Shown here: one piece after another, positions 1 to 7,961 of the stretch
Numbering within the stretch: position 1 is the first letter of the stretch
Layout: every line of letters starts with the position of its first letter
From: Opitutales bacterium
GTDB lineage: Bacteria > Verrucomicrobiota > Verrucomicrobiia > Opitutales > UBA953
Assembly: GCA_017935025.1 (NCBI GenBank)
Contig: JAGBIL010000040.1
Span: 1 to 64,000 of the forward strand
Reading direction: 5' to 3'
DNA length: 64,000 nucleotides
Made by a program: the position numbers and the translations under genes
Notes under the pieces: generated by a model
Seen by the model: the letters and a program-made list of their open reading frames with translations, nothing else
What the model was told of the DNA's origin: nothing
The model's database searches: none

Positions 1-19
1 AAAAAAAAAAAAAAAAAAA
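1..19. repeat. A19 homopolymer at the window edge
   Basis: Nineteen consecutive A residues open the window, followed by about 20 bases before the stop codon of the first gene. On the minus strand this is a T run downstream of that gene and could be the tail of a terminator whose hairpin I cannot identify. It could equally be a contig-end artefact. Confidence 0.5.
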
Positions 20-40
20 TTACAAAAGACGACCGCCGCG

Positions 41-1381
41 CTAACGCTCTAACACGTTGAGCGCGTATCCGACCGCCAACACATCGTCAAAGCGTACCCA
101 CCGTTCCCGCGCAAATTCGCCCCACGAGTCCGAAACACAGACTTCACGCGTTTTCGCATTGTATCCGATAATCAAACACATATGCGCATTCGTCGAAAGA
201 CGCTTAATCGGAGGCATCGCATCAATCTTTTTCCTCCATTCGCCGATGCTTTTGATATTTTTCCGCCCTTCTGTAATAACACGCGCACGCTCCTGGTATT
301 CCGGAATCGCAAAAAGACACCAAAGCAACGGCGTTCCCCGGTCAATCCGACGCTTAATCGAAGAAAAACTCATTTCCGCATCGTCGAATTTTAAGTTATT
401 CCGCCTTACGACCTCTCCGACTTTTTCGATGAGCACTCGGACGGCGGTCCCGCCGCCAGCTCCCGTTTCCGCAAGCCGCGAGATCTCGTGCATATCAATA
501 TTTTCAACTCCGTAATAGAGCAAAACACGCTCAACCGTCGCCGGAGCGCAATACCCTTTTGCTCCCTGATTCACCATGGGAATCGTATCAATGACAACAT
601 CGCCGAACGCCGTCTTCCGCAACTTTTTCATTCGGGAGAAGTTCGATTTCACACGCGTCATCGTTCCCGCCGAAAATTTTTCGAGCTTTTCTTCCGGAAC
701 AGCAATCAGGCGAACGTATTCATTCTCCTTAACGTCCAAAACAAATACCGTTCCCGACGCTGTCCAACTATCCGCCCGGTGCCTTAATTTTCCGCCGCCC
801 CAAGGAATGCGCTTGGGCTCGCCGAGCTGCGACAACACGCCGCGCAACTGCTCTTCACAATTCTTCCATTCTTCCCGGATTTTTATCTCCTTTTGCCTTT
901 GAGATTCTTTTTCTCTCTCCTCAAGTCGCGCCTGCTCCTGCCGAGCCTTTCTCCGCTCCTTCGACGTTTTACGGGACCTCCGCCCGTCATCATCCTGTGG
1001 CTCCGTAAAACGCTCGCGCTCATGCTTGGACTCAAGATCTCTAAAATAAATACCCAGATCCCCTTTGTTAAAAAACATAAATTCGGCACAAGCGAGAACG
1101 CCCTTCTCCGTATCAAATTTTATTTGCGCTACCTGCACGCCCAGAATTTTTTGCCCCGGCAAGCAATAGGCGGAATACGTCGGAGACCCGCCATTCGCCA
1201 GCGAAGTCTCCCACCGCAAACGCCACTTGCGGCAAATATCCTCCGCAGGCATTTTCCACCAGGATTGAAGCTTTCCGGCAAGCGCCGCCGCCTTTCCGGC
1301 TTTTTCCGGTTCGCCCGCAAAAAGACTTCCGCACGCAAAAAAGCACGCGAACAGAAACAATATCAGTTTTCCAAACCGCAT
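41..1381 (-). CDS. Secreted protein with C-terminal C39-like peptidase domain
   Basis: A protein of 446 residues. The N-terminus (MRFGKLILFLFACFFACG) looks like a Sec or lipoprotein signal. A charged Arg/Glu/Lys-rich, probably coiled-coil stretch covers about residues 120-175. The last 180 residues carry a papain-like C39 pattern: NQGAKGYCAPA with the likely nucleophile Cys278, His400 in AHMCLIIGYN and Asp418 in SDSWG. C39-like domains are cysteine peptidases or inactive relatives, and the substrate here is unknown. I chose the ATG at 1381 because an upstream in-frame start would overlap the yggU gene and lose the signal peptide. It lies 14 bp downstream of that gene, so it is probably co-transcribed. 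Confidence 0.75.
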   Translation of the reverse strand: MRFGKLILFLFACFFACGSLFAGEPEKAGKAAALAGKLQSWWKMPAEDICRKWRLRWETSLANGGSPTYSAYCLPGQKILGVQVAQIKFDTEKGVLACAEFMFFNKGDLGIYFRDLESKHERERFTEPQDDDGRRSRKTSKERRKARQEQARLEEREKESQRQKEIKIREEWKNCEEQLRGVLSQLGEPKRIPWGGGKLRHRADSWTASGTVFVLDVKENEYVRLIAVPEEKLEKFSAGTMTRVKSNFSRMKKLRKTAFGDVVIDTIPMVNQGAKGYCAPATVERVLLYYGVENIDMHEISRLAETGAGGGTAVRVLIEKVGEVVRRNNLKFDDAEMSFSSIKRRIDRGTPLLWCLFAIPEYQERARVITEGRKNIKSIGEWRKKIDAMPPIKRLSTNAHMCLIIGYNAKTREVCVSDSWGEFARERWVRFDDVLAVGYALNVLER

Positions 1382-1395
1382 TTTTCTAAAGAAAT

Positions 1396-1695
1396 TCAAC
1401 CGCGCAAAGTCTTCGGCAACACAAATCCCCAGACCTCTTCCGCTCGCTCGCGGGAACATCCTTCAATTTTCAGAATTTTGTCGCGGGACGTTTCCCCGGA
1501 AACCACCGAAACACTTCGCTTCGGCAACGCCAACGACTCCGCCAAAAAAGCGGAAAGTTCCGCATTCGCGCGCCCGCCCTCGGGCACAGCCTGCACTTTG
1601 ATTTTCACCGCATCCCCGAGCGTTCCCGTAAACTGCGTTTTTTTTGCATTGGGCACCGCTCGTACGCGTAAAAGAAACGACGCATCAGACATCAC
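1396..1695 (-). CDS. YggU/DUF167 family protein
   Basis: A small protein of 99 residues with the DUF167 (YggU) pattern: an N-terminal strand with LRVRAVPNAKKT, the central VKIKVQAVPEGGRANAEL, and the SVVSGETSRDKILKI strand. The length matches the family at about 100 residues. The molecular function of YggU is not established. The gene starts 3 bp after the stop codon of the FtsB-like gene and is probably translated from the same transcript. ATG codons at 1695 and 1692 are both possible starts. Confidence 0.85.
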   Translation of the reverse strand: MMSDASFLLRVRAVPNAKKTQFTGTLGDAVKIKVQAVPEGGRANAELSAFLAESLALPKRSVSVVSGETSRDKILKIEGCSRERAEEVWGFVLPKTLRG

Positions 1696-1698
1696 ACT

Positions 1699-2007
1699 TC
1701 AGCCCTCTTCCGGACGGATAATGATTTCTCCCTCCACGGCTCCACCGGTTATTTCCCGCGCTTCTTTTTCGATAAAGTCAGCATCCATGAGCATTATATC
1801 CGTGTAATGTTGCAACTCCTGCACACGCCGCTCGAGCTCCTCCCTTTCCGCCGCTTTCTCCTCTTCCAACGCAATCAGTCGATCCCGCTCCTCCGTCGCC
1901 GAGTCCAACGTTTCGTAAAAAAACAACACTTCCGCACCCCAAAGCACGGCAAGAACGGTAAAAACGACAACGGGAACGGAACCTGTTTTTTTCTTAGACA
2001 ACATCAC
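1699..2007 (-). CDS. FtsB/DivIC-like septum formation protein
   Basis: A 102-residue protein with a short cytoplasmic N-terminus (MMLSKKKTG), one membrane helix at about residues 10-30, and a long acidic coiled coil (residues 35-75) that ends in a region resembling the family signature around MDADFIEKEAREI. This is the architecture of FtsB/DivIC, the bitopic division protein that binds FtsL and FtsQ at the septum. The size fits. No other division gene lies nearby, and it heads a three-gene minus-strand unit with yggU and the C39-like gene. The family call is firm, but an assignment to FtsB itself is an inference. Confidence 0.75.
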   Translation of the reverse strand: MMLSKKKTGSVPVVVFTVLAVLWGAEVLFFYETLDSATEERDRLIALEEEKAAEREELERRVQELQHYTDIMLMDADFIEKEAREITGGAVEGEIIIRPEEG

Positions 2008-2076
2008 GGGAACGGTTTCTTTTGACCCAAAGTTAACTCACGAAGAGACAACACGAAAAGCAAAAAAAATAAAAAA

Positions 2077-2107
2077 GCCTCCGCGATCGACCGGCGGAGG
2101 CTTTTTT
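2077..2107 (-). terminator. Intrinsic terminator after the rpsU unit
   Basis: The stem GCCTCCGC (2077-2084) pairs with GCGGAGGC (2094-2101), with A runs on the left and T7 on the right, so it can work in both directions. It ends the leftward rpsU and small basic protein transcript. Confidence 0.85.
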
Positions 2108-2123
2108 TGACGAACGAAGCGAG

Positions 2124-2282
2124 CTATGCTTCCGGACGCGTCTTCGGGAGATTGGTCAAGCGGGTGCGCTTTTCGTCCCACTGTCCGCGCTTTTTGAGCA
2201 AATCAATGCGTTCAAAGCGTTTGAGCACGGTGCGGTTCGTGGAACCGGCAGCGGCGCTTTTGAAACTGTTGTGCTGTGACAT
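2124..2282 (-). CDS. Small basic protein of the Verrucomicrobia/Chlamydiae type
   Basis: A 52-residue ORF that starts MSQHNSFKSAAAG, continues with VLKRFERIDLLKKRG and ends LPKTRPEA. This matches what I know of the small basic protein family shared by Chlamydiae and Verrucomicrobia (TIGR04137), in length, the VLKRFER core and the LPKT-P ending. The function is unknown. It lies 43 bp downstream of rpsU on the same strand and before a strong terminator, so it is expressed with a ribosomal protein. It is the best lineage marker in the window. Confidence 0.88.
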   Translation of the reverse strand: MSQHNSFKSAAAGSTNRTVLKRFERIDLLKKRGQWDEKRTRLTNLPKTRPEA

Positions 2283-2325
2283 GACTTGAATTCCTTAGAT
2301 TAACGGGTTCGTCGCCAAAGGCGAA

Positions 2326-2526
2326 TTACATATTTTCGTAACGCTGGCGGAGCATATTGTTAAACGCCTGCACTTTTTTCTTGCGGCGGCGTTCTTCACA
2401 CGGCTTTTCGAAATAGCGCTTCGCACGAACGTCGCGAATGATGTTTTCGCGATCGAGTTTCTTCTTCATGCGGCGAATCGCCTTGTCCATGCTTTCACCT
2501 TTGCGGATTTTGATTTCTACGGGCAT
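2326..2526 (-). CDS. rpsU: 30S ribosomal protein bS21
   Basis: A 66-residue, very basic protein beginning MPVEIKIRKGESMDKAIRR and followed by the Arg/Lys-rich C-terminal helix typical of bS21, which sits near the 3' end of 16S rRNA in the small subunit. The length is normal. A good minus-strand promoter lies 43 bp upstream (2569-2597). The gene is first in a two-gene unit with the small basic protein and is divergent from rpmB. Confidence 0.95.
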   Translation of the reverse strand: MPVEIKIRKGESMDKAIRRMKKKLDRENIIRDVRAKRYFEKPCEERRRKKKVQAFNNMLRQRYENM

Positions 2527-2568
2527 TGGATTACTGTTTGTTTGAAATTGGTTGAAAAATGAAAGGCG

Positions 2569-2597
2569 AATATGGATTTTTCACAGGAACGCGTCAA
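2569..2597 (-). promoter_or_regulatory. Probable sigma-70 promoter of rpsU
   Basis: On the minus strand TTGACG (2597-2592) and CATATT (2574-2569) are separated by 17 bases. The -35 matches the consensus at five of six positions and the -10 at four of six. It points to rpsU. This is a pattern match only. Confidence 0.55.
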
Positions 2598-2706
2598 ATC
2601 TTTTTTTAGACAATCCCCCAAAAAAGTTCTTGCCTTGAGGAATCTTTTCATAGATGCTTGTGCTTCATTTTCAAAATTTAACACAAACGCAAGAGAGATC
2701 ATAATC

Positions 2707-2937
2707 ATGTCACGAGTTTGCGCAATCACAGGCAAGCGTCCGGTTAAAGGACGCCGCATCGTTCACAAAGGTCAGAGTAAGAAAAGCGGAGGTATCGGAC
2801 TCCAGCTCGTCAAGCAAACGAAGCGCACGTTCCGTCCGAATCTTCAACGCATCCGCGTGAAGCTCCCGAACGGCAGCATCAAGCGCCTCTGGATTTCCGT
2901 CAAGGCGCTCAAGGCCGGTCTCGTCGAAAAAGTCTAA
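2707..2937 (+). CDS. rpmB: 50S ribosomal protein bL28
   Basis: A 76-residue protein beginning MSRVCAITGKRPVKG, with QTKRTFRPNLQ and the C-terminal ALKAGLVEKV typical of bL28 of the large subunit. I place the start at 2707 because the family begins there. The in-frame upstream ATG would add 45 residues with no counterpart. A purine-rich GAGAGA lies 8-13 bases upstream. The gene is monocistronic and ends before a strong terminator. Confidence 0.95.
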   Translation: MSRVCAITGKRPVKGRRIVHKGQSKKSGGIGLQLVKQTKRTFRPNLQRIRVKLPNGSIKRLWISVKALKAGLVEKV

Positions 2938-2954
2938 TCTTCGCCGAACCGTTT

Positions 2955-2974
2955 CGTTCCCGCCCGCGGGAACG
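2955..2974. repeat. Inverted pair of the GGGAACG word after rpmB
   Basis: CGTTCCCG (2955-2962) and CGGGAACG (2967-2974) form an 8-bp stem with a 4-base loop between the rpmB stop codon and its terminator. It belongs to the dispersed word described in the findings. Confidence 0.7.
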
Positions 2975-2980
2975 CGAAAA

Positions 2981-3013
2981 CCTCCGCAGATTCTCGTCTG
3001 CGGAGGTTTTTTT
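2981..3013. terminator. Bidirectional terminator between rpmB and the lipoprotein gene
   Basis: A 10-bp stem, CCTCCGCAGA (2981-2990) with TCTGCGGAGG (2997-3006), is followed by T7 and preceded by A4. It serves rpmB on the plus strand and, given its position, the convergent lipoprotein gene. Confidence 0.9.
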
Positions 3014-3464
3014 ATTCCACGCGTTTTATACGCACTACTTTCACCGGGAAACCGGAAACAGAACAGCTCACCGACTCGTAGAAAAACCAGTAGCTCTTCG
3101 TTTTCATGTTATAGCGCGGCAACAGCAAAAAATCCGCGCCGGATTTTTCGCACGCATCCGCAATCGCCGCACGCAACGCCAGCGACTGCGTCGGCGAAAG
3201 CCCGGAAAAAAGCGACCCGACATCCGAGTAATACCCGCCGCCCGTGTCCTGCGCCGAAGGCAAAAAGTTAAACCACGAAGAAGCCGTTGCCCACCCCTCC
3301 GTCCGCACGCTTTCATGCGTCGTTTCCGCCTCGTAATGCGCCGAAATCCGAAAGTCTTCTTTTGAAATATCGCGGGCGAGCCTATCCGTCGTACATCCGG
3401 CAAGCGTTCCCGCAAACATCGCGGCGACAAACACCGCCGCCCGAAAAATCCCGATCTTTTTCAC
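3012..3464 (-). CDS. Putative lipoprotein of unknown function
   Basis: A 150-residue protein with a lipoprotein signal: MKK, a hydrophobic segment and the lipobox LAGC with Cys24 as the expected lipidated residue. The mature part has a predicted mixed fold, including a segment (about 85-125) that reads SLALRAAIADACEKSGADFLLLPRY. That resembles small envelope lipoproteins that form an alpha/beta domain, but I do not recognise a named family. The stop codon lies inside the T run of the shared terminator. It is separated from tatC by about 100 bp. Confidence 0.7.
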   Translation of the reverse strand: MKKIGIFRAAVFVAAMFAGTLAGCTTDRLARDISKEDFRISAHYEAETTHESVRTEGWATASSWFNFLPSAQDTGGGYYSDVGSLFSGLSPTQSLALRAAIADACEKSGADFLLLPRYNMKTKSYWFFYESVSCSVSGFPVKVVRIKRVE

Positions 3465-3568
3465 GAAAAATCTTCTCCTCCCGCTTCAAAAGCGTCGCCA
3501 ATGCCCTGGAAACGCAACGTTTTTAAATTTCCGGAGCTCCGCGGCCCCGCAGGAAGATTTCGTTTTTT

Positions 3569-4387
3569 TCAAAAACCGGACTCTTCCCGTGCAATTTTCC
3601 GCTTCAACAAAAACGCGCCGACGTAAACCGCCGCCAGAAACAGCGCAAAAAGCACGCCAGAAAACACGAGCAAAACGACGGGATCGCCGATCGGAGAAAT
3701 CAGCACGCCCGCCACGAGAATCCCGCTCAGCACCCAGCGCCATTTTTCCAACAGCGCTTCCTTGGAAACCATTTCCGCATATTGCAGAAAAACAACGACG
3801 AGCGGGAACTCAAACATCAGTCCCGAAAAAAGCGTCAGCGCCACGACAAACAAATAATAATCCTGCGCGAGCCAATTCATCTGCAAACCGAATTGCTCCG
3901 CCAGCCAATACGGCAGGCGAATCGAAACCGGCGCCAACCAAAAAAACGCCAACGCCGCTCCCGTGAGAAAAAGTCCGCTCGCCGACGCGCAAAAAGGAAT
4001 CAGCCGGGAACGCTCCGCCCGCGTCAGCGCCGGCGCAACAAACTTCCCGAAACGATAAAGCACAAACGGTCCCGCCAAAACGATTCCGCCCAACAACGCG
4101 ACGTAGAGCAAAATCGAAAACGTATCCATAAAACGCATCACCACCAGCGCCTGATCTTCCCCCGCAGGCACATTTGCCCATTCCAACGGAAGCCGCAAAA
4201 GCGCAAAAATTTGCTTCGAAAAAACCAGCGACAGCGTTCCCGCGCCGACAAACGCCGCGATGCACGCAATCAGCGTCGAGCGCAATTCCTCCAAATGCTC
4301 GAAAAACGACATTTCCCCGCGCGCATCGGCAGACTCCGCAGAATTTGCCGCCGTCAGAGAAATTTCCCCGTTTTCGCCCTCCGCCAT
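3569..4387 (-). CDS. tatC: Twin-arginine translocase subunit TatC
   Basis: A 272-residue membrane protein with six probable helices. The family marker FFEHLEELRSTL lies at about residue 27, RFGKFVAPALT follows, and a conserved FEFPLVVVFL segment precedes the last two helices. TatC recognises twin-arginine signal peptides and, with TatA/B, exports folded proteins. The start at 4387 gives a short acidic N-terminal tail (MAEGENGEISL) and avoids overlap with rlmB, which ends 47 bp upstream. No tatA or tatB gene is adjacent. The family is clear and the exact start less so. Confidence 0.92.
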   Translation of the reverse strand: MAEGENGEISLTAANSAESADARGEMSFFEHLEELRSTLIACIAAFVGAGTLSLVFSKQIFALLRLPLEWANVPAGEDQALVVMRFMDTFSILLYVALLGGIVLAGPFVLYRFGKFVAPALTRAERSRLIPFCASASGLFLTGAALAFFWLAPVSIRLPYWLAEQFGLQMNWLAQDYYLFVVALTLFSGLMFEFPLVVVFLQYAEMVSKEALLEKWRWVLSGILVAGVLISPIGDPVVLLVFSGVLFALFLAAVYVGAFLLKRKIAREESGF

Positions 4388-4433
4388 CTTTTTGTGTTCC
4401 CACGCTCCTCCCGCGCTTTTTTTCAAAAAAAAA

Positions 4434-4988
4434 TTAACGCACGCCGCGCTGACGCAACGCCTCAAACAAACAAACGCCCGTCGCCACGGAAACATTCAGG
4501 CACGGCACGGAACCCAGCATCGGAATCCGCACGAGGAAATCGCAGGTCTCACCCGTAAGGTGGCGGATGCCGTCGCCCTCCGCGCCCATGACAATCGCGA
4601 GAGGGCCTTTCAGATTCGCGTTGTAAATCGAACTGCTCGTCTTGTGGTCGGACGTTCCCGCGACCCACACGCCGCACGCTTTCAGCTTTTCGAGCGCATT
4701 GCGCAAGTTGTTTGCGAGGACAATCGGCACGCTTTCCGCGCCGCCGCACGCGATCCGACGCACCGTTTCCGTCACGGGAGCGGAACGCCGCTTCGTAATC
4801 ACCACGAAATCCACGCCCGCACAGTCAGCCGTGCGCAAAATCGCACCCAGATTGTGCGGATCCTGAATCCCGTCGAGCACCAAAACGAGCGCATCGTGCC
4901 CCAGCGATTCAACGAGCTCCGGAATATCCGATTCCTCGTGTTTGAGAATTGCAACATCCGGATTGTAATGAGAATTTGCGCGTGCCAT
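4434..4988 (-). CDS. rlmB: RlmB-like 23S rRNA 2'-O-ribose methyltransferase (SpoU family)
   Basis: A 184-residue SPOUT-superfamily enzyme. The three SpoU motifs are present: DGIQDPHNLGAILRTAD, IVMGAEGDGI, and IPMLGSVPCLNVSVATGVCLFE at the C-terminus, which together form the trefoil-knot AdoMet site. RlmB methylates G2251 of 23S rRNA. The usual N-terminal substrate-binding domain of about 75 residues is largely missing, so the protein is shorter than E. coli RlmB (about 243 residues). It could therefore be another TrmH-type RNA methyltransferase. It precedes tatC on the same strand. Confidence 0.8.
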   Translation of the reverse strand: MARANSHYNPDVAILKHEESDIPELVESLGHDALVLVLDGIQDPHNLGAILRTADCAGVDFVVITKRRSAPVTETVRRIACGGAESVPIVLANNLRNALEKLKACGVWVAGTSDHKTSSSIYNANLKGPLAIVMGAEGDGIRHLTGETCDFLVRIPMLGSVPCLNVSVATGVCLFEALRQRGVR

Positions 4989-5154
4989 GCCCCAAGCATA
5001 AACGACGCCCCGCCAAAAACAAATTGAAATTTAGGCGCACGAAGGAAATCCTTTTCGCATTCATCCTTTCCCGACACAAAAAGCGTTCCCGCAGCACGAG
5101 CGAATACATCCTCTCAAATCCGTTTAGATAAAGGATTCCAATGAAAACTTACGA

Positions 5155-5196
5155 AAAAGCCCGCGAACCTTTTATTAAACGGTTTCGCGGGCTTTT
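5155..5196 (-). terminator. Terminator of the initiator tRNA gene
   Basis: AAAAGCCCGCGAACC (from 5155) pairs with GGTTTCGCGGGCTTTT (to 5196) with one bulge. On the minus strand it lies just after the tRNA gene and ends in a T run. Confidence 0.8.
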
Positions 5197-5201
5197 GAAA
5201 T

Positions 5202-5278
<77 letters not shown>

Positions 5279-5355
5279 ATAAGTTGAAAGTTCGTTAAGC
5301 AAACCACTTTTCCGAAGCAAGAGCAAGCCTTTTTTGGAAGGAATAAAAAAACCGA

Positions 5356-5384
5356 TTGACCTGCGACTTGGTCTCATTTTTAAT
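5356..5384 (+). promoter_or_regulatory. Probable sigma-70 promoter of the heme locus
   Basis: TTGACC (5356-5361) and TTTAAT (5379-5384) are separated by 17 bases, each matching the consensus at five of six positions. Between them is an interrupted palindrome GACC-N8-GGTC (5358-5373) that could be an operator. I cannot match it to a Fur box. It faces yezD and the TonB receptor. Confidence 0.55.
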
Positions 5385-5399
5385 TCCGGCAACACAACG

Positions 5400-5543
5400 A
5401 TGAGAAACCAACTTTCCCCGAGCATTATCGAAAAAATAACGGAACAGCTTGCCGCACTGAAATTCGGCGAACTGACCGTTGTGGTTCATGACGGGAAAGT
5501 GGTTCAAATCGAAGTGAAGGAGAAAATTCGACTCTCCCAATAA
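5400..5543 (+). CDS. YezD-like (DUF2292) small protein
   Basis: A 47-residue protein, MRNQLSPSIIEKITEQL followed by LKFGELTVVVHDGKVVQIE and a short basic end (KEKIRL). This matches the YezD/DUF2292 pattern of a helix followed by a beta-hairpin with the V-hDGKVVQIE core. The function is unknown. The start at 5400 is chosen because the family begins there and the promoter -10 is only about 15 bp upstream, which would leave a very short leader and no clear ribosome binding site. It is first in the heme locus, 71 bp before the receptor start. Confidence 0.75.
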   Translation: MRNQLSPSIIEKITEQLAALKFGELTVVVHDGKVVQIEVKEKIRLSQ

Positions 5544-5614
5544 CGCCACCGAAACACGGAGCGCCTCAAGAACATCCTTTCTCGCCCGCGACCGGACAGA
5601 CCGGAGTGCGCGAC

Positions 5615-7834
5615 ATGACGAGAAAATCAATGCAACTCAAACAGACCTTCTTTATCTTCGCGGGAACGGCAATTTTGCCGACGCTCGCGCTCTTCGCTCA
5701 GGAAGCGGCGGAAACGCCCGATACCGCGCCTGTGCAGGAAGAAACTTCCGCGCAATCGGAAGCGCCCACAACCGACGGCGAAAACGCAAAAACCGGAAAA
5801 GCGGTGCGCGTAACCGCTGCCAAACACGAAATGGAACTTCAGGATGTCCCGCTGAGCGTTTCTGTAGTCAGCGGGGACGAGATCACAAAAAGCTCTGCAG
5901 CAACAGTCTCGGACGTTCTCGATGATGTTCCCGGCGTACAGGTCGAATCCACGGGATCGGCGGGATTTAAGCAAGTCAATATCCGTGGTGAAACCAATCA
6001 GCGCGTACTGATTCTTGTCGACGGGCAAAAAATTTCGGAAACCAAAGGCATGAACGGCGCTCCGCTTCTGATGTCGGTTCAGGACATTGAGCGTGCGGAA
6101 GTCATCAAAGGCCCTGCCTCCGTGCTTTACGGCTCGGAAGCAATCGGCGGTGTGGTCAACATCATCACGAAAAAAGCGGGCAAGGAAGGTGCCCACGGAA
6201 GCGTCGGCGTGCGCGGCGACACGGGAACGCGCGGACTTGATCAGTATTACGACCTGAATGCTCGCTATGGAGGATTCGCGGCGCGTGTTTCTTTTTCGGA
6301 CGAAGACCACGGCGATATCGAATCCCCGGACGGGCGCATTGACCGCACCTCGTACCGTTTCCAAAACACGAGTGCGTACCTTGCCTACGATATTTCGGAA
6401 GACATCTCCTTCGGCGCAAGAGTCGAATCGTTCCGAGGACGCTCGGAGGTGGCATCCGGCGACGATCTCCTTTTCATGGAACTTCCGAGCTGGGATCGCG
6501 ACAAGGTCGGGCTCTTTTTTGAAATCAAGGACATTTCCGAAACTTTCGTAAAATTCCGCGTCGATGCGTATTTCCAAAAAACGAACAAGCATTTCGTGCA
6601 GGACATTACGCAATTTGTTACGCCGATGACGATCAATGTAGAATCCGACCGGCGCAACAAACACTACGGATACGGCGCGGAAATGCAGGCGGACTTCCTG
6701 ATTGCGGACGACCACTACCTCATCGTCGGAGCACAAATCGACTATGTAAAACTCGACTCGCACGAAGTAACCACCACGCAAAACTGGATGACGCTTCCGA
6801 TGGGGAATCGCTACATCGTCGATATGACACGAACGAACGATTACGACGCGGACATTCTCACCGCGGCCCTCTTTGCGCAGGACGAATGGAACTTTGCCGA
6901 AGGCTGGGATCTCGTCCTCGGGGCACGCGGAACCTATGTAAACAACGAATTTGACGACGGCACGTCGCACGTCGTCCGCCGCGCGGGAACCAACGCGGGA
7001 ACGACCGTCGAAACGCTCCCGAGCCAAAGCAAGGATGACGCGAACGCGACCTTTTCCCTCTCGCTCGTAAACTCACAAATCGAGAATTGGACGTTTCGCG
7101 GAACCGTCGCGCAGGGCTACCGTTACGCATCAATCAACGAGCTCTACATCGGCTCGGCGATGGCGGGAATGACGACTAACCCGAACCCCGATTTGGATCC
7201 CGAATCCAGCATCAGCTACGAACTCGGTGCACGCTACAACGACGGGAACCTGAATATCGACGCAACGGTTTTCTACACGGATGCCGACGATTACATCGGA
7301 ACGCGCACAACGACTTCCGCAATCGGCGACCAAATCTGGTTCGTCAATTACGACTCCGCACGGACTTTCGGGGCGGAACTCGCGGCTTCCTATCTTTTTG
7401 AACTCGGGAGCGACGCGACACTGAAACCGTACGCCGTTGCGACGCTCATGCGTCGCCGCTTCGACGATGCATCCGGCTCAACTTACTACACCGGACAACC
7501 GGAATTTTTCGGAAAAATCGGCGTTCTTGCCACTTATTCCGAAAGTAACCGCGACTGGTGGGCAGACTTCAACATTCGCGGGAACTCCGCCACGAAAGAA
7601 GAAGTCGAAGACACGGTAACCGGGGGCACAAAAGTCGACCGACAATCCGGGTGGGCAACACTTAATTTTTCAATCGGGCTTGATATTTTCGACAAAAGCA
7701 ATAGCGCATTCTTTGAAAAACTCACGCTCGCCGTCGGCGTCGACAACATCACCGACAAGCGCTACGAACTTCCGAACGTCGGCTATCTGCAACCCGGACG
7801 GAGCTTCTGGGCATCGCTCAAATACGATTTCTGA
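5615..7834 (+). CDS. TonB-dependent outer-membrane receptor, probably for heme
   Basis: A 739-residue protein. It has a signal peptide, an Ala/Glu/Thr-rich linker to about residue 60, a plug domain (about 60-180) with VLDDVPGVQVE, the VNIRGE strand, VLILVDGQ and VIKGPASVLYGSEAIGGVVNIITK, then a 22-strand-type barrel ending in Phe (LKYDF), as outer-membrane proteins do. A YASINELY plus NPDLDPE segment corresponds to the FRAP/NPNL region of heme receptors, but I see no His between the two boxes. The start at 5615 is preferred because GGAG lies 8 bases upstream. A GTG at 5606 is also possible. The substrate call rests on the HutW and ECF neighbours. Confidence 0.85.
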   Translation: MTRKSMQLKQTFFIFAGTAILPTLALFAQEAAETPDTAPVQEETSAQSEAPTTDGENAKTGKAVRVTAAKHEMELQDVPLSVSVVSGDEITKSSAATVSDVLDDVPGVQVESTGSAGFKQVNIRGETNQRVLILVDGQKISETKGMNGAPLLMSVQDIERAEVIKGPASVLYGSEAIGGVVNIITKKAGKEGAHGSVGVRGDTGTRGLDQYYDLNARYGGFAARVSFSDEDHGDIESPDGRIDRTSYRFQNTSAYLAYDISEDISFGARVESFRGRSEVASGDDLLFMELPSWDRDKVGLFFEIKDISETFVKFRVDAYFQKTNKHFVQDITQFVTPMTINVESDRRNKHYGYGAEMQADFLIADDHYLIVGAQIDYVKLDSHEVTTTQNWMTLPMGNRYIVDMTRTNDYDADILTAALFAQDEWNFAEGWDLVLGARGTYVNNEFDDGTSHVVRRAGTNAGTTVETLPSQSKDDANATFSLSLVNSQIENWTFRGTVAQGYRYASINELYIGSAMAGMTTNPNPDLDPESSISYELGARYNDGNLNIDATVFYTDADDYIGTRTTTSAIGDQIWFVNYDSARTFGAELAASYLFELGSDATLKPYAVATLMRRRFDDASGSTYYTGQPEFFGKIGVLATYSESNRDWWADFNIRGNSATKEEVEDTVTGGTKVDRQSGWATLNFSIGLDIFDKSNSAFFEKLTLAVGVDNITDKRYELPNVGYLQPGRSFWASLKYDF

Positions 7835-7859
7835 TAAGGAAAAACAAAAAAAAACAACC

Positions 7860-7919
7860 GGACTGCGGGAACGCTCTTTCAAACAGGAATCCATAGCAAA
7901 CCGCGCGTTCCCGCAGTCC
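7860..7919. terminator. Hairpin between receptor and flavodoxin genes
   Basis: A perfect 15-bp stem (7860-7874 with 7905-7919) around a 30-base loop, containing an inverted pair of the GGGAACG word. It lies 25 bp after the receptor stop. Only a short T run follows, so it may attenuate, protect the receptor mRNA end or be a processing site, and need not be a full terminator. Confidence 0.6.
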
Positions 7920-7961
7920 AAAACTCTTTTACAAATACAAATATAAATATAAAAAAACGTT

